Source: Endozoicomonas sp. G2_2 (lineage in GTDB: Bacteria > Pseudomonadota > Gammaproteobacteria > Nevskiales > Salinisphaeraceae). From it: 64,000 bases of DNA. Shown piece after piece: positions 8,741 to 16,518 of this stretch (position 1 is the first letter of the stretch; each line of letters begins with the position of its first letter). Location of the stretch: assembly GCF_017744135.1 (NCBI RefSeq), contig NZ_JAGHQU010000005.1, positions 186,001 through 250,000 of the forward strand, read 5' to 3'. The notes below the pieces were generated by a model that had not been told where the DNA came from, did no database searches, and saw only the letters and a program-made list of their open reading frames with translations. The translations under genes and the position numbers were made by a program.

Positions 8741-9883
8741 TCAGCGGGTCGCGGCGGCGATCAGCGCCTCGGCGTCCCGGCCGATCTCGGCAGCGGCGTG
8801 ACGTACCCAGTGCAGCGGTTGAGCCAGCGCGGCGTCTGCCGAGCCGGCGCGCTCGACCAGCGTGAAGCAGCCGGCGAATCGTTCGGCCAGCGCATCGACG
8901 GCGTCGTCGGCGATCGCGCCGGACAACAGCACCGTGGGCGTCGGCGCGGCGGCACGCGCGATCGCCAGAGGCAGCTTGCCCGACAGGGTCTGCGTGTCGG
9001 AACGGCCTTCGCCGGTGATCACGAGATCGGCTGCGGCGAGCGCGTCGCGCAGGCCGGTCATGTCCATGAGCGTGTTCGCGCCGGGCTGGAGATCGCCGCC
9101 CAGCAGCGCCAGGGCGAAACCCAGGCCGCCGGCCGCGCCGCTGCCCGGCTTTTCGGTCAGCGCGCGTGCGCTGCTGCAGGCGGCCATATGGGCGAATGCG
9201 TGCTCCACCGCGTCGATATCCGCGTCGGTCAGGCCTTTCTGCGGTCCGTAGACGCGGCTGGCGCCGCCCGCGCCGAGCAGCGGGTTGTCTACGTCGCAGA
9301 GCACGTGAATGGTCGTTTGCGCCAGTCGTGGATCAAGGCCGGACAGGTCCAGCGTGTCGAGCGCGAGCAGACCGTCCATCGTCGGTTCGACCGGGTTGCC
9401 GCCGGCATCATGCGCGGTGGCGCCCAGCGCGATCAGCAGGCCGAGCCCGGCATCGTTACAGGCGCTGCCGCCGAGGCCGATATAGAGTTCGTGAACGCCT
9501 TCATCGAGAACCGCTGCAATGAGCGCGCCGAGCGCGGCACTGCCGCGCGCGTGCAGCGTCGGCGCATCGGCGCTGGCCTGAACCAGCGGCAGCCCGAGCA
9601 CTTCGGCCGATTCGATGATGGCGCGGCCGTCATCGGTGAGATACCAGCGGGCGTCGACAGGCGCGCCGTGAATCGCGTGTACGCCGACCTGTGCCCAGCG
9701 GCCCTCAAAGGCGGCCGCGACACAGTCGAGGGTGCCCTCGCCGCCGTCGGCCATGGGGGCGAGCGTCAGGCGGGCGTGCGGCAGCGCGGTCTGCAGGCCT
9801 TCGCCGAGTGCGTGTGCGATTTCGAGCGCGCTGGCGCTGCCCTTGAAACTGTCCGGGGCGAGTACGATACGGGGCCCGGTCAT
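8741..9883 (-). CDS. Glycerate kinase (GarK/GlxK family)
   Basis: 380 residues, the usual length of type I (GarK/GlxK) glycerate kinases. The N-terminal APDSFKGSASALEIA and PMADGGEGT motifs, the central IGLGGSACNDAG loop and the C-terminal LVITGEGRSDTQTLSGKLP stretch are all diagnostic. The family phosphorylates D-glycerate, mostly to 2-phosphoglycerate. No glyoxylate or glucarate genes adjoin it. Glycerate would be released by phosphorolysis of glucosylglycerate if the enzyme at 22228-23943 has that activity, so this kinase could return that glycerate to glycolysis; that link is inference across 12 kb. The start codon gives the conserved N-terminal motif within ten residues. Confidence 0.9.
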   Translation of the reverse strand: MTGPRIVLAPDSFKGSASALEIAHALGEGLQTALPHARLTLAPMADGGEGTLDCVAAAFEGRWAQVGVHAIHGAPVDARWYLTDDGRAIIESAEVLGLPLVQASADAPTLHARGSAALGALIAAVLDEGVHELYIGLGGSACNDAGLGLLIALGATAHDAGGNPVEPTMDGLLALDTLDLSGLDPRLAQTTIHVLCDVDNPLLGAGGASRVYGPQKGLTDADIDAVEHAFAHMAACSSARALTEKPGSGAAGGLGFALALLGGDLQPGANTLMDMTGLRDALAAADLVITGEGRSDTQTLSGKLPLAIARAAAPTPTVLLSGAIADDAVDALAERFAGCFTLVERAGSADAALAQPLHWVRHAAAEIGRDAEALIAAATR

Positions 9884-10006
9884 CGCGGCCGTCCTGTTTC
9901 AGGGGCCGCGCTGTGGTCTAATTTCGGGATAGTGACAATGGCTATGCGGGTCATTTGACGGGTCGTTCGCAGATGTTTTCGACAACTTCCAAGGCGGGGG
10001 GCGCCC

Positions 10007-11347
10007 GTGGCCGTGGCATTCGTCGATCATAGCGCGTCGGTGCTGGTCGTCGCTGCCAGCCGCGATGCCGCTGCCCCCGTACTGGATTATTTCTTCGATC
10101 AGGGTCTCGCTTTCGGCTTCAGTCGTCCTGCGGATCTCGCTTACGCCAGCGGCCGGCTGGACGCGATCTATCGCCTGGCGGTCGTGCTCGACCTCGGGGT
10201 CGGCGATCGTGTGCGCGATGCCGCGCACGCGCTCTCGCGAGAGTTGCCCTGTGTGCTGGTCAGCGACATGCCGGTGGCGCAACGGGGCGAATTTCGCGCC
10301 GTGCTGCACACCGACACTTCTCCGGCGGAACTGTTCGACAGCGTGCGTGGCGTGCTGGCGGGCAAGGCGACGGATTCCGGCCTGACCGGCACATCGCCGC
10401 TGATGCAACATGTTCACCGTCTGGTCGAGCGGGTGGCGAACAAGGCCACCACGGTTCTGCTCCTAGGCGAGAGCGGCACCGGCAAACACCTGGCCGCCCG
10501 CGAGATTCATCGCTATTCCGGTCGCCAGGGCGCGTTCGTGACCGTCGATTGTGCGGCCCTGCTGGATTCGAACCTCGAGGCCGACCTGTTCGGCGGCAAC
10601 AGCGGCGGGCGTGCCGGCGGCGGCTATTTCCAGGCCGCGCAGGGCGGCACGCTTCTGCTCGACGAGGTGGGGGATCTCAGCATGGCCAGCCAGGCGCGGT
10701 TGCTGCGCGTGCTCGAGAACACCCGCCATCGGCGGCCCGGCGACGCCCATGCCCAGGCGCCGGACGTACGCGTGATCGCGACCAGCCGGTGCAACCTCGT
10801 CGAGGCCATGGACAACGGTGCGTTCCGCAGCGATTTGTTCTTTCAGCTGGCCGTGTTTCCGATTCGCCTGCCGCCGCTGCGCGAGCGCATCGCCGACCTG
10901 GCCGCGCTCGTCGAAGCACTCGGTGCCGGTCTGCCGGGCGGCCGGCCACGCTTCGATGCCACCGCGATGGCGCGTCTCAAGTCGTACGGTTGGCCGGGCA
11001 ACGTGCGCGAACTCGCCAACGTGATCGAGCGGCTGGCGATTCTCTATCCCCACGAGACGATCGATCGCAGCACGCTCGATGCGCATCTGCACCCCATCGA
11101 CGTCTCTCTTCTGGCGTCGCAATCCCTGCCCGGCGACGGCCAGGTGCCGGCGACCCAGATCTCGGCCATGTCGCTGCCGGAGGATGGCGTCGACCTGCGG
11201 GAGCTGGTCGAGCGCCTGGAGAAGCGACTCATCGAACAGGCGCTCGATCGCAACGGGCGTGTTGTCGCCCATGCCGCGCGTACGCTGGGTCTGCGTCGGA
11301 CGACGCTCACCGAGAAGCTGCGCCGCTACGGCATCAGTACCGACTGA
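10007..11347 (+). CDS. FleQ/FlrA-like regulator lacking the GAFTGA loop
   Basis: 446 residues from a GTG start. Order: a receiver-like N-terminal domain (1-120) with no clear phosphorylation site, an AAA+ domain, and a Fis-type helix-turn-helix (about 410-443, RTLGLRRTTLTEKLRRYGI). The C-terminal half closely follows the FleQ pattern, including GWPGNVRELANVIERLAI. Walker A is GESGTGK at 154-160 and Walker B is TLLLDE at 215-220. Between them, where sigma-54 activators carry LFGHEKGAFTGA, this protein reads LFGGNSGGRAGGGYF (194-208): the GAFTGA loop is gone and the segment is about five residues shorter. It may therefore regulate without remodelling sigma-54. fliA lies directly downstream, consistent with a motility or c-di-GMP-linked role. 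Confidence 0.85.
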   Translation: MAVAFVDHSASVLVVAASRDAAAPVLDYFFDQGLAFGFSRPADLAYASGRLDAIYRLAVVLDLGVGDRVRDAAHALSRELPCVLVSDMPVAQRGEFRAVLHTDTSPAELFDSVRGVLAGKATDSGLTGTSPLMQHVHRLVERVANKATTVLLLGESGTGKHLAAREIHRYSGRQGAFVTVDCAALLDSNLEADLFGGNSGGRAGGGYFQAAQGGTLLLDEVGDLSMASQARLLRVLENTRHRRPGDAHAQAPDVRVIATSRCNLVEAMDNGAFRSDLFFQLAVFPIRLPPLRERIADLAALVEALGAGLPGGRPRFDATAMARLKSYGWPGNVRELANVIERLAILYPHETIDRSTLDAHLHPIDVSLLASQSLPGDGQVPATQISAMSLPEDGVDLRELVERLEKRLIEQALDRNGRVVAHAARTLGLRRTTLTEKLRRYGISTD

Positions 11348-11402
11348 TTGCCCGTCCCTCGTGCCGGCACGGCACGCGCCTGTACTGCGCTTGTATAAAC
11401 GC

Positions 11403-11490
11403 CGTTTTTTGTCTAAAAGTGACGCAAAGTGTCGTTTTCTTGTCACCGCTGCGCAGGAAAAAAATCCCTCAAACGCCGCGTTTTGTCACG
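11403..11490 (+). promoter_or_regulatory. Three similar T-rich motifs upstream of fliA
   Basis: The 315 bp between the FleQ-like gene and fliA is AT-richer than its surroundings. It holds three related direct motifs: CGTTTTTTGTC (11403-11413), CGTTTTCTTGTCAC (11433-11446) and CGTTTTGTCAC (11479-11489). They lie upstream of a sigma-54-type promoter, where activator sites usually sit. Binding by the neighbouring regulator is only a guess. Confidence 0.35.
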
Positions 11491-11528
11491 CTGTTTCGCA
11501 AGTCATTGAATAAAAAGCGTCATAAAAA

Positions 11529-11544
11529 CGGCACGTCGTTTGCT
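11529..11544 (+). promoter_or_regulatory. Sigma-54-type (-24/-12) promoter before fliA
   Basis: The sequence cGGCACG-tcgt-TTGCt matches the sigma-54 consensus TGGCACG-N4-TTGCW at nearly every base. The invariant GG (11530-11531) and GC (11542-11543) are separated by exactly ten bases. Transcription would begin about 11555, leaving a leader of roughly 108 bases before the fliA ATG at 11663. Confidence 0.65.
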
Positions 11545-11662
11545 AGAGCGATAGCGTGAAAACAACACAAACGTGACTCGAGCGCCGGTTTCCTGCCGCG
11601 CTCGAGGATCGGGTAACCACCGAGCGGGCCGCGGCATGGCCCGCCAGCTTCGAGGGGACAAC

Positions 11663-12379
11663 ATGTACGCGGCACTACATAACCGGAGCCCGATACAGGA
11701 TATTGGCGTGGTCGTCGACGAGAACCTGGAGCTCGTCAAGCGCATAGCCTGGCGTCTGCATCAGCGCCTGCCCGACTGTGTGCAGGTCGAAGACCTGATC
11801 CAGGCCGGCACCATCGGGCTGCTCGAGGCCTGGGAGCGCTACCAGCCGGATGAAGACGCCAGTTTCGCGACCTTCGCTGGTATCCGCATTCGGGGTGCCA
11901 TGCTCGACGAAATCCGCCGTGGCGACTGGGCGCCGCGATCGCTTCATCGTGCTGCCCGTGCGGTGAAGCAGGCGCGGGCCGATGTCGAGCGCCGCGTCGG
12001 TCGCGCGGCCGCGAGTACGGCCGTGGCCGCCGAGCTCGGCATGCCGCTGGCCGAATATCGCCGGCTGTGCGACGACGTCGCGCTGTCGCACGTCGCCAGC
12101 CTTGATGCCGCGCTCTCGGACCAGCCGGCGCTGGAAGTCTCTGCCGACGACGGTTTCGCGCCCGAAGCCGCGGTCGAATATGAGGACATGTGCGAAGCCA
12201 TCCAGCGTGCGGCGGTCGAATTGCCCGAGCGCGAACAGCTGCTGCTGCATCTCTATTACGAAAGCGGCCGGAACCTGCGCGAGATCGCCGAACAGCTCGG
12301 CGTGTCCGAATCGCGGGTTTGCCAGCTTCACGGTCGTGCGATCCGCCAGATCCGCACGCTCGTCGGCGAAGCCGCCTGA
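11663..12379 (+). CDS. fliA: RNA polymerase sigma factor FliA (sigma-28)
   Basis: 238 residues, typical of sigma-28. Region 2 is recognisable in LIQAGTIGLLEAWERYQP and FATFAGIRIRGAMLDEIRRGDW, with region 3 following and region 4 at the C-terminus (LPEREQLLLHLYYES, then the helix-turn-helix ending LGVSESRVCQLHGRA). FliA directs late flagellar and chemotaxis genes. The ATG at 11663 follows GAGGGGA at good spacing; the frame's extension to 11573 is not needed. A sigma-54-type promoter lies upstream and a rho-independent terminator downstream, so the gene appears to be its own transcription unit. No flagellar structural gene is in the window. Confidence 0.9.
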   Translation: MYAALHNRSPIQDIGVVVDENLELVKRIAWRLHQRLPDCVQVEDLIQAGTIGLLEAWERYQPDEDASFATFAGIRIRGAMLDEIRRGDWAPRSLHRAARAVKQARADVERRVGRAAASTAVAAELGMPLAEYRRLCDDVALSHVASLDAALSDQPALEVSADDGFAPEAAVEYEDMCEAIQRAAVELPEREQLLLHLYYESGRNLREIAEQLGVSESRVCQLHGRAIRQIRTLVGEAA

Positions 12380-12409
12380 CCCGGCAACCGAATCCCTCCG
12401 TCGTGACCT

Positions 12410-12434
12410 GACCGCCTTCGGGCGGTCTTTTTTT
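12410..12434 (+). terminator. Rho-independent terminator after fliA
   Basis: GACCGCC-TTCG-GGCGGTC stem with a tetraloop followed by seven T residues, 30 bp past the fliA stop. Confidence 0.9.
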
Positions 12435-12493
12435 GTCGCCGGCGATCGCTTGCGCTGTAAGCTTGCGCTCGCCAATCGACGTTCTAGCTATCG

Positions 12494-13018
12494 ATGTTCT
12501 ATTTTGCCTACGGCTCGAACATGCTCACCGCGCGCCTGGCCGAGCGGGTGCCCACCGTGCGCCCGGTCGGGCGCGGCTGGCTGGTCGGTCATCAGCTGCA
12601 TTTTCATCTGAGCGGCAGCGACGAATCCGGCAAGTGCAACGTGCTGCACACGGGAGACGACCGCGATGTCGTCCACGGCGCGGTCTATGAACTCGACGCC
12701 GAACGCCTGGATCGCCTGCATGCGGCCGAGGGGCCGCCCTATGCCTTTCTCGAGCTCGAGATCGGCACGCCTGAGGGGCCGCTGCGTGCGGCGACCTACC
12801 GTGGCCGTGCCGAGTATCTGGACGACCGGCTCGTGCCGTTCGACTGGTATTGCGATTTCGTGGTCCATGGCGCGCGGGAACACGGCTTGCCTGCCGATTA
12901 TGTCGCTGCGCTGGAGGCCGTCGTGCCGCGGGCGGATCCGGATACGGCCCGCGCCGCCATGAATCGCCGCATCCTGCGGCATAACGCGACCAATGTGCGT
13001 CGCGACAGGCTGGGTTGA
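12494..13018 (+). CDS. Gamma-glutamylcyclotransferase-fold (AIG2-like) protein
   Basis: 174 residues. The N-terminus FYFAYGSNM is the GGCT/AIG2 signature that binds the substrate carboxylate. The segment GAVYELDAERLDRLHAAEG follows the family pattern for the second conserved block, with an acidic residue near the expected catalytic position. Members release 5-oxoproline from gamma-glutamyl peptides or gamma-glutamylamines; the precise substrate varies and cannot be read here. No signal peptide, so cytoplasmic. It stands alone between the fliA terminator and a convergent glycosyltransferase gene. Confidence 0.82.
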   Translation: MFYFAYGSNMLTARLAERVPTVRPVGRGWLVGHQLHFHLSGSDESGKCNVLHTGDDRDVVHGAVYELDAERLDRLHAAEGPPYAFLELEIGTPEGPLRAATYRGRAEYLDDRLVPFDWYCDFVVHGAREHGLPADYVAALEAVVPRADPDTARAAMNRRILRHNATNVRRDRLG

Positions 13019-13108
13019 GCCGGCGCGGCGCTGCACGGGTTTGCGGTTTCGTCGCCGCAGATGCGCTCGACCTTGGCTCGCGGCCATGGCGGCCATCGCG
13101 GGCAGCGG

Positions 13109-14218
13109 CTAGTAGGCCCCGGTCAGCCGCGCGAGGGCACCCGGCGCGGGGCGCGGCCGGCGCGACAGGGTATGGATGTGGCGGCGCAGCGCGGCCGTTG
13201 CATCGGCCAGCCCGTCGCTGCGATGGCCGGCGGTCGCGGCCGCGTGCGTGTCGGCATTTTCCAGAAACGCGCCGAGGCAGGTCAGCGACAGCTTGTGTAG
13301 CGGGGCACTCGCGCCTACGCCCATGCTGACGATCGCCTGGGCGTTCAAGCGCTGTTCGACCGCGTCCTCCGGCAGTGCCAGCACGGGTTTACCGAGATAG
13401 ACCGCTTCCGAGAGCAACTGGTTGCCCGCTGTCGAGACCACCGCCTTCGCGGCGGCCAGATCGTCGATGAAGCCTTGCTGCGAGGGCGCCTTGAACTCGA
13501 GGTTCGCGCTCTTGCCGCGACGTGCGGTGCCGTAGACGACGACATCCTCGCCGCAGGCGCGCAGCGCGGTATCCAGCGCTGCAGTGTACTGATGCGCGCC
13601 TTTATTCAGGTACACCAGCACGCGTTCGCCGCGTATCGGTCTGGCCGTGCGCACGGGTTCGCGAAGGATCGGGCCGACCATCTGGACGGTGTCGCGCCGC
13701 GGCCGGGCCGGGTAGAAGCTGGACACGATCACGCGATCGGGGTCGCCCATGAAGGCGCGGTAACCGAGGCCGTCGCGAATGCCGGCGAACGCATCGCCGG
13801 GCGCGAAGTCGCAGTGGCAATAGGCCATGATCCCGACATGATCGAAGCCGATACGCGGAATGCCGTGGTGACGCGCGAACCGGTGACCATAGGTTTCGGA
13901 GTCGGATATGACGATATCCGGGGCGAAATCCGCCATCTGTTGCCAGACGGCGCGGGTACGCGGGCCCGCGGCGAGCAGGTCGGCGACCAGCGGCGCGTTG
14001 CGCAGCATCGTTCGGCGCGGGCAGATGCGGCCGTTGCTGCCGTACTGATAGCCGATGACGGGAATTTCGACACTGCCGTGGTCGCGCGCGAGCATGTCGT
14101 GGGCGTCGCGCCCGGCAAAAACGCGGACATCGTGATCACGTTCAAGGGCAGGCAGCACGGCCGCGGTACGCATGGCATGGCCGCGACCGTAACCCATGAC
14201 GGCATAGGCGATTCGCAT
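13109..14218 (-). CDS. MurG-like glycosyltransferase (GT-B fold)
   Basis: About 369 residues. The N-terminus RIAYAVMGYGRGHAMRT has the glycine-rich loop and histidine of MurG-like GT-B enzymes, and the C-terminal half has the nucleotide-sugar site around VVSTAGNQLLSEAVYLGKPVLALP (about 260-283). The frame can start at a GTG (14227), but the ATG at 14218 begins right at the conserved strand. The acceptor is unknown. It is the last gene of a co-directional run with the chorismatase and a GT9 enzyme, so modification of a lipid-linked aryl product or surface glycan is possible; this is inference from neighbours. Confidence 0.75.
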   Translation of the reverse strand: MRIAYAVMGYGRGHAMRTAAVLPALERDHDVRVFAGRDAHDMLARDHGSVEIPVIGYQYGSNGRICPRRTMLRNAPLVADLLAAGPRTRAVWQQMADFAPDIVISDSETYGHRFARHHGIPRIGFDHVGIMAYCHCDFAPGDAFAGIRDGLGYRAFMGDPDRVIVSSFYPARPRRDTVQMVGPILREPVRTARPIRGERVLVYLNKGAHQYTAALDTALRACGEDVVVYGTARRGKSANLEFKAPSQQGFIDDLAAAKAVVSTAGNQLLSEAVYLGKPVLALPEDAVEQRLNAQAIVSMGVGASAPLHKLSLTCLGAFLENADTHAAATAGHRSDGLADATAALRRHIHTLSRRPRPAPGALARLTGAY

Positions 14219-14282
14219 GACGGTCACTGTTTCGTGTGTCGGCGCCAGTATCGAGGCCGAGCATGACGAATTCGTGACCGTT

Positions 14283-15266
14283 TCAGGTCAGCGGCATCTG
14301 GGCCTCGAACTCGACCAGCAGTTCCTCGCGACAAAGCGGCGCGTGCAGCAAGGCGATCGGTACCCCGGGCGCTCGTGCCTTCGCGATCGCCTGAATGGTG
14401 GCCGCATCGCGCGGCACGCGGATATAGGCCTTCAGACATTCGAGTGCCGCCAGCCCGGTGGCCGGATCCCACGCGTCGGCATGGGCCATCACCGCGGCGA
14501 CGTTGTCGAGCGCTTCGTGGGTCTGGGCGGCGACGTCGCCGATATGTCGGCTCTCGTGGCCGACGATGCTCGCGGTGCCGGAAATCAGCAGATAGGGCGT
14601 GCCGCCGAGTTCCATACGGCCGGCGCGAGCGAAGGCCGGAGCCCGCTCGCCGTACTGGCGTGGATAGTCGTAGGCGCTGACCTGACGCGGATTCTCGATC
14701 GGCGTGACCGGCCGATCGCCCAGCAGCACGTGCAGGCGCACGCCGCGACAGTGTCCGGCCACCAGTGTTGCCGGCGGTAGCGTTGTCATGTCGTGCCCGG
14801 GCAGATCGAGTGCCTCGGCCCGGCCACGGCAGAAACGCTTGTAACGCTCATCGTCGCCGTCGCCTGCGGTGACCGCCGACAGCCAGTGCCAGATGCGCTG
14901 GACATGACGCAGGCCGAGCTCGCGCTGGAGCGCGAACAGCCCGGTGTAGGCCGCCAGCGCCGCCTGCTGGATGGCGCCCGGTGTGGCCGGATCCTCGCCG
15001 TCGTCGATATGGCGAGCGGCAAAGACTAGCCCCGGTTCCGCGCGCGCATATGTCCAACCGTGGGCCTCGCCGCGCGTGACCGGCGTGCGCGCCAGCCAGC
15101 GTTCGGCGTCGAAATCGCCGCCCAGACTGGGCAGCGGGCAGTTGCATACGTCGTCGTCCGGGCGGTGGTGTACATCCACGAGCGTGTGTACATCGTCGGC
15201 CGGCGATATGCGGTCGGGGTCGGGTAGCCAGCGCAGGGCGGCGCGGCCGGTCGAGGCATCGGACAT
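14283..15266 (-). CDS. XanB2/FkbO-type chorismatase
   Basis: 327 residues. The C-terminal half carries the chorismatase family blocks: RYKRFCRGRAEAL (141-153), NPRQVSAYDYPRQYG (192-206) and LLISGTASIVGHESRHIGD (226-244), in a RidA-like fold. Family members hydrolyse chorismate: XanB2 makes 3- and 4-hydroxybenzoate in Xanthomonas, FkbO makes a dihydroxycyclohexadiene acid. Products feed ubiquinone or aryl polyene pigment synthesis. No xanthomonadin or aryl polyene synthase genes are in the window, so which path it feeds is open. Two glycosyltransferase genes flank it on the same strand with 64 and 69 bp gaps, suggesting one transcript. Confidence 0.85.
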   Translation of the reverse strand: MSDASTGRAALRWLPDPDRISPADDVHTLVDVHHRPDDDVCNCPLPSLGGDFDAERWLARTPVTRGEAHGWTYARAEPGLVFAARHIDDGEDPATPGAIQQAALAAYTGLFALQRELGLRHVQRIWHWLSAVTAGDGDDERYKRFCRGRAEALDLPGHDMTTLPPATLVAGHCRGVRLHVLLGDRPVTPIENPRQVSAYDYPRQYGERAPAFARAGRMELGGTPYLLISGTASIVGHESRHIGDVAAQTHEALDNVAAVMAHADAWDPATGLAALECLKAYIRVPRDAATIQAIAKARAPGVPIALLHAPLCREELLVEFEAQMPLT

Positions 15267-15335
15267 GCGTTGCGCAGCAGCGTCGAGACAGGTTGGCGCG
15301 CCAGTCTATCCGGTGTGCGCAGGGCGAACCAGCGG

Positions 15336-16433
15336 CTATGCCGCGCCGCTGGTCCGGCGACGCGTGATCATGTCGGCGACGGCATCGACCGCGCCTTCGG
15401 GCGTGAGCGCGTCGCCGCTGAGCGAGACACAATCGGGGCCGAGCGGGGCGTAGGCGGCCGGCGAGGTGCTGCGAAACAGGCCGGCGACCGGCACGCCGGC
15501 GGCAGCGGCCAGATGCATGGGGCCACTGTCCGCGGCGACGAAGGCATCCACCCGCGACAGGGTGGCCGCGAGCACGTCCAGCGCGGGAATGCATACGCTG
15601 GCGATATCCGTCGGTGCCGCCATGCCCGGCGGGCATATCTGGAGCAGCCGCGCGTTCGGCAGGCGGGCGGTGATCTGCTCGCGAAATGCCGACCACCAGG
15701 CGTCGTCCAGCTGCTTGTTGCCCGTGGCCTGGGTGAAGAAGGCCACGACCGGCGCATCGACCGGCGTCGCACCGAATGCCTCGACCCAGTGCGCTTGCGC
15801 CGCCCGGTCGGCGGCATCGCTGGGAAACACGGCGAGGCTGTCGAAGGTGTCCCAGCTCTTGCCGGTGACGCTGGAGGCCAGCAGTTCGACGGCCTGTTGC
15901 GCCTGATGACGGCTGCGCGGGCGTGGCGCTGCATGGGTGAGCGGCACCCACTGGTCGGTTCGGGCAAAGCCCATGCGCTGACGCGCTTTGGACAGCGCGA
16001 TCGCAAGGCGGTTGCTGGCCGAGTTGCCGCTCGGGTCGATGGCGAGATCGTAGCGCCGCGCACGCAGCGTGCGCAGCAGCCGCAGGCTGGCGCCGAGCGA
16101 TTTGTCCTGGATCCAGACGCGGCCGATGCCGGGCAGCGTTTCGAGCAGCGCCTTCTGGCGGGCGTCCTGTATGACCACGTCGATACGCGCGGCCGGAAGC
16201 GACGCCGCCAGTGTGCGCAGCATGGGAGTAAGAAAGAGAATATTGCCGAGGCGCTTGTTCAGCCGCACCACGAGTACGCGCCGGGTGTCGTCGGCGAGGG
16301 GGGCACGGCGTGGTTCGGCCGTGCCCAGCAGCCGCGCGAGCACGCGATTGAGGCGCTCGCGCGAGCCGCGGCGGGTGCGTTTGAGCCCGGCCTTGAAGCC
16401 GGTCGCGTTCACATGGCTGCGCTGGCCTGCCAT
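15336..16433 (-). CDS. GT9 family glycosyltransferase (ADP-heptose:LPS heptosyltransferase-like)
   Basis: 365 residues. After a basic N-terminal stretch, VLVVRLNKRLGNILFLTPMLRTL (about 52-74) matches the GT9 opening motif. The C-terminal DAFVAADSGPMHLAAAAGVPVAGLF block is the GT9 nucleotide-sugar site with the DSG(P)xH pattern. GT9 enzymes add heptose to the lipopolysaccharide core on the cytoplasmic face of the inner membrane. It does not sit in a waa cluster but beside the chorismatase and another glycosyltransferase, and 85 bp downstream of the two-component pair. Donor sugar is therefore a family-level prediction only. Confidence 0.83.
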   Translation of the reverse strand: MAGQRSHVNATGFKAGLKRTRRGSRERLNRVLARLLGTAEPRRAPLADDTRRVLVVRLNKRLGNILFLTPMLRTLAASLPAARIDVVIQDARQKALLETLPGIGRVWIQDKSLGASLRLLRTLRARRYDLAIDPSGNSASNRLAIALSKARQRMGFARTDQWVPLTHAAPRPRSRHQAQQAVELLASSVTGKSWDTFDSLAVFPSDAADRAAQAHWVEAFGATPVDAPVVAFFTQATGNKQLDDAWWSAFREQITARLPNARLLQICPPGMAAPTDIASVCIPALDVLAATLSRVDAFVAADSGPMHLAAAAGVPVAGLFRSTSPAAYAPLGPDCVSLSGDALTPEGAVDAVADMITRRRTSGAA

Positions 16434-16518
16434 GGTGAGGATCCCCTACAAGCGTCGATGAGTGAATAGGATGAACGTCCGCCGTTGGCGGGATCGTCAA
16501 TACGAAATCAAGATTTCG

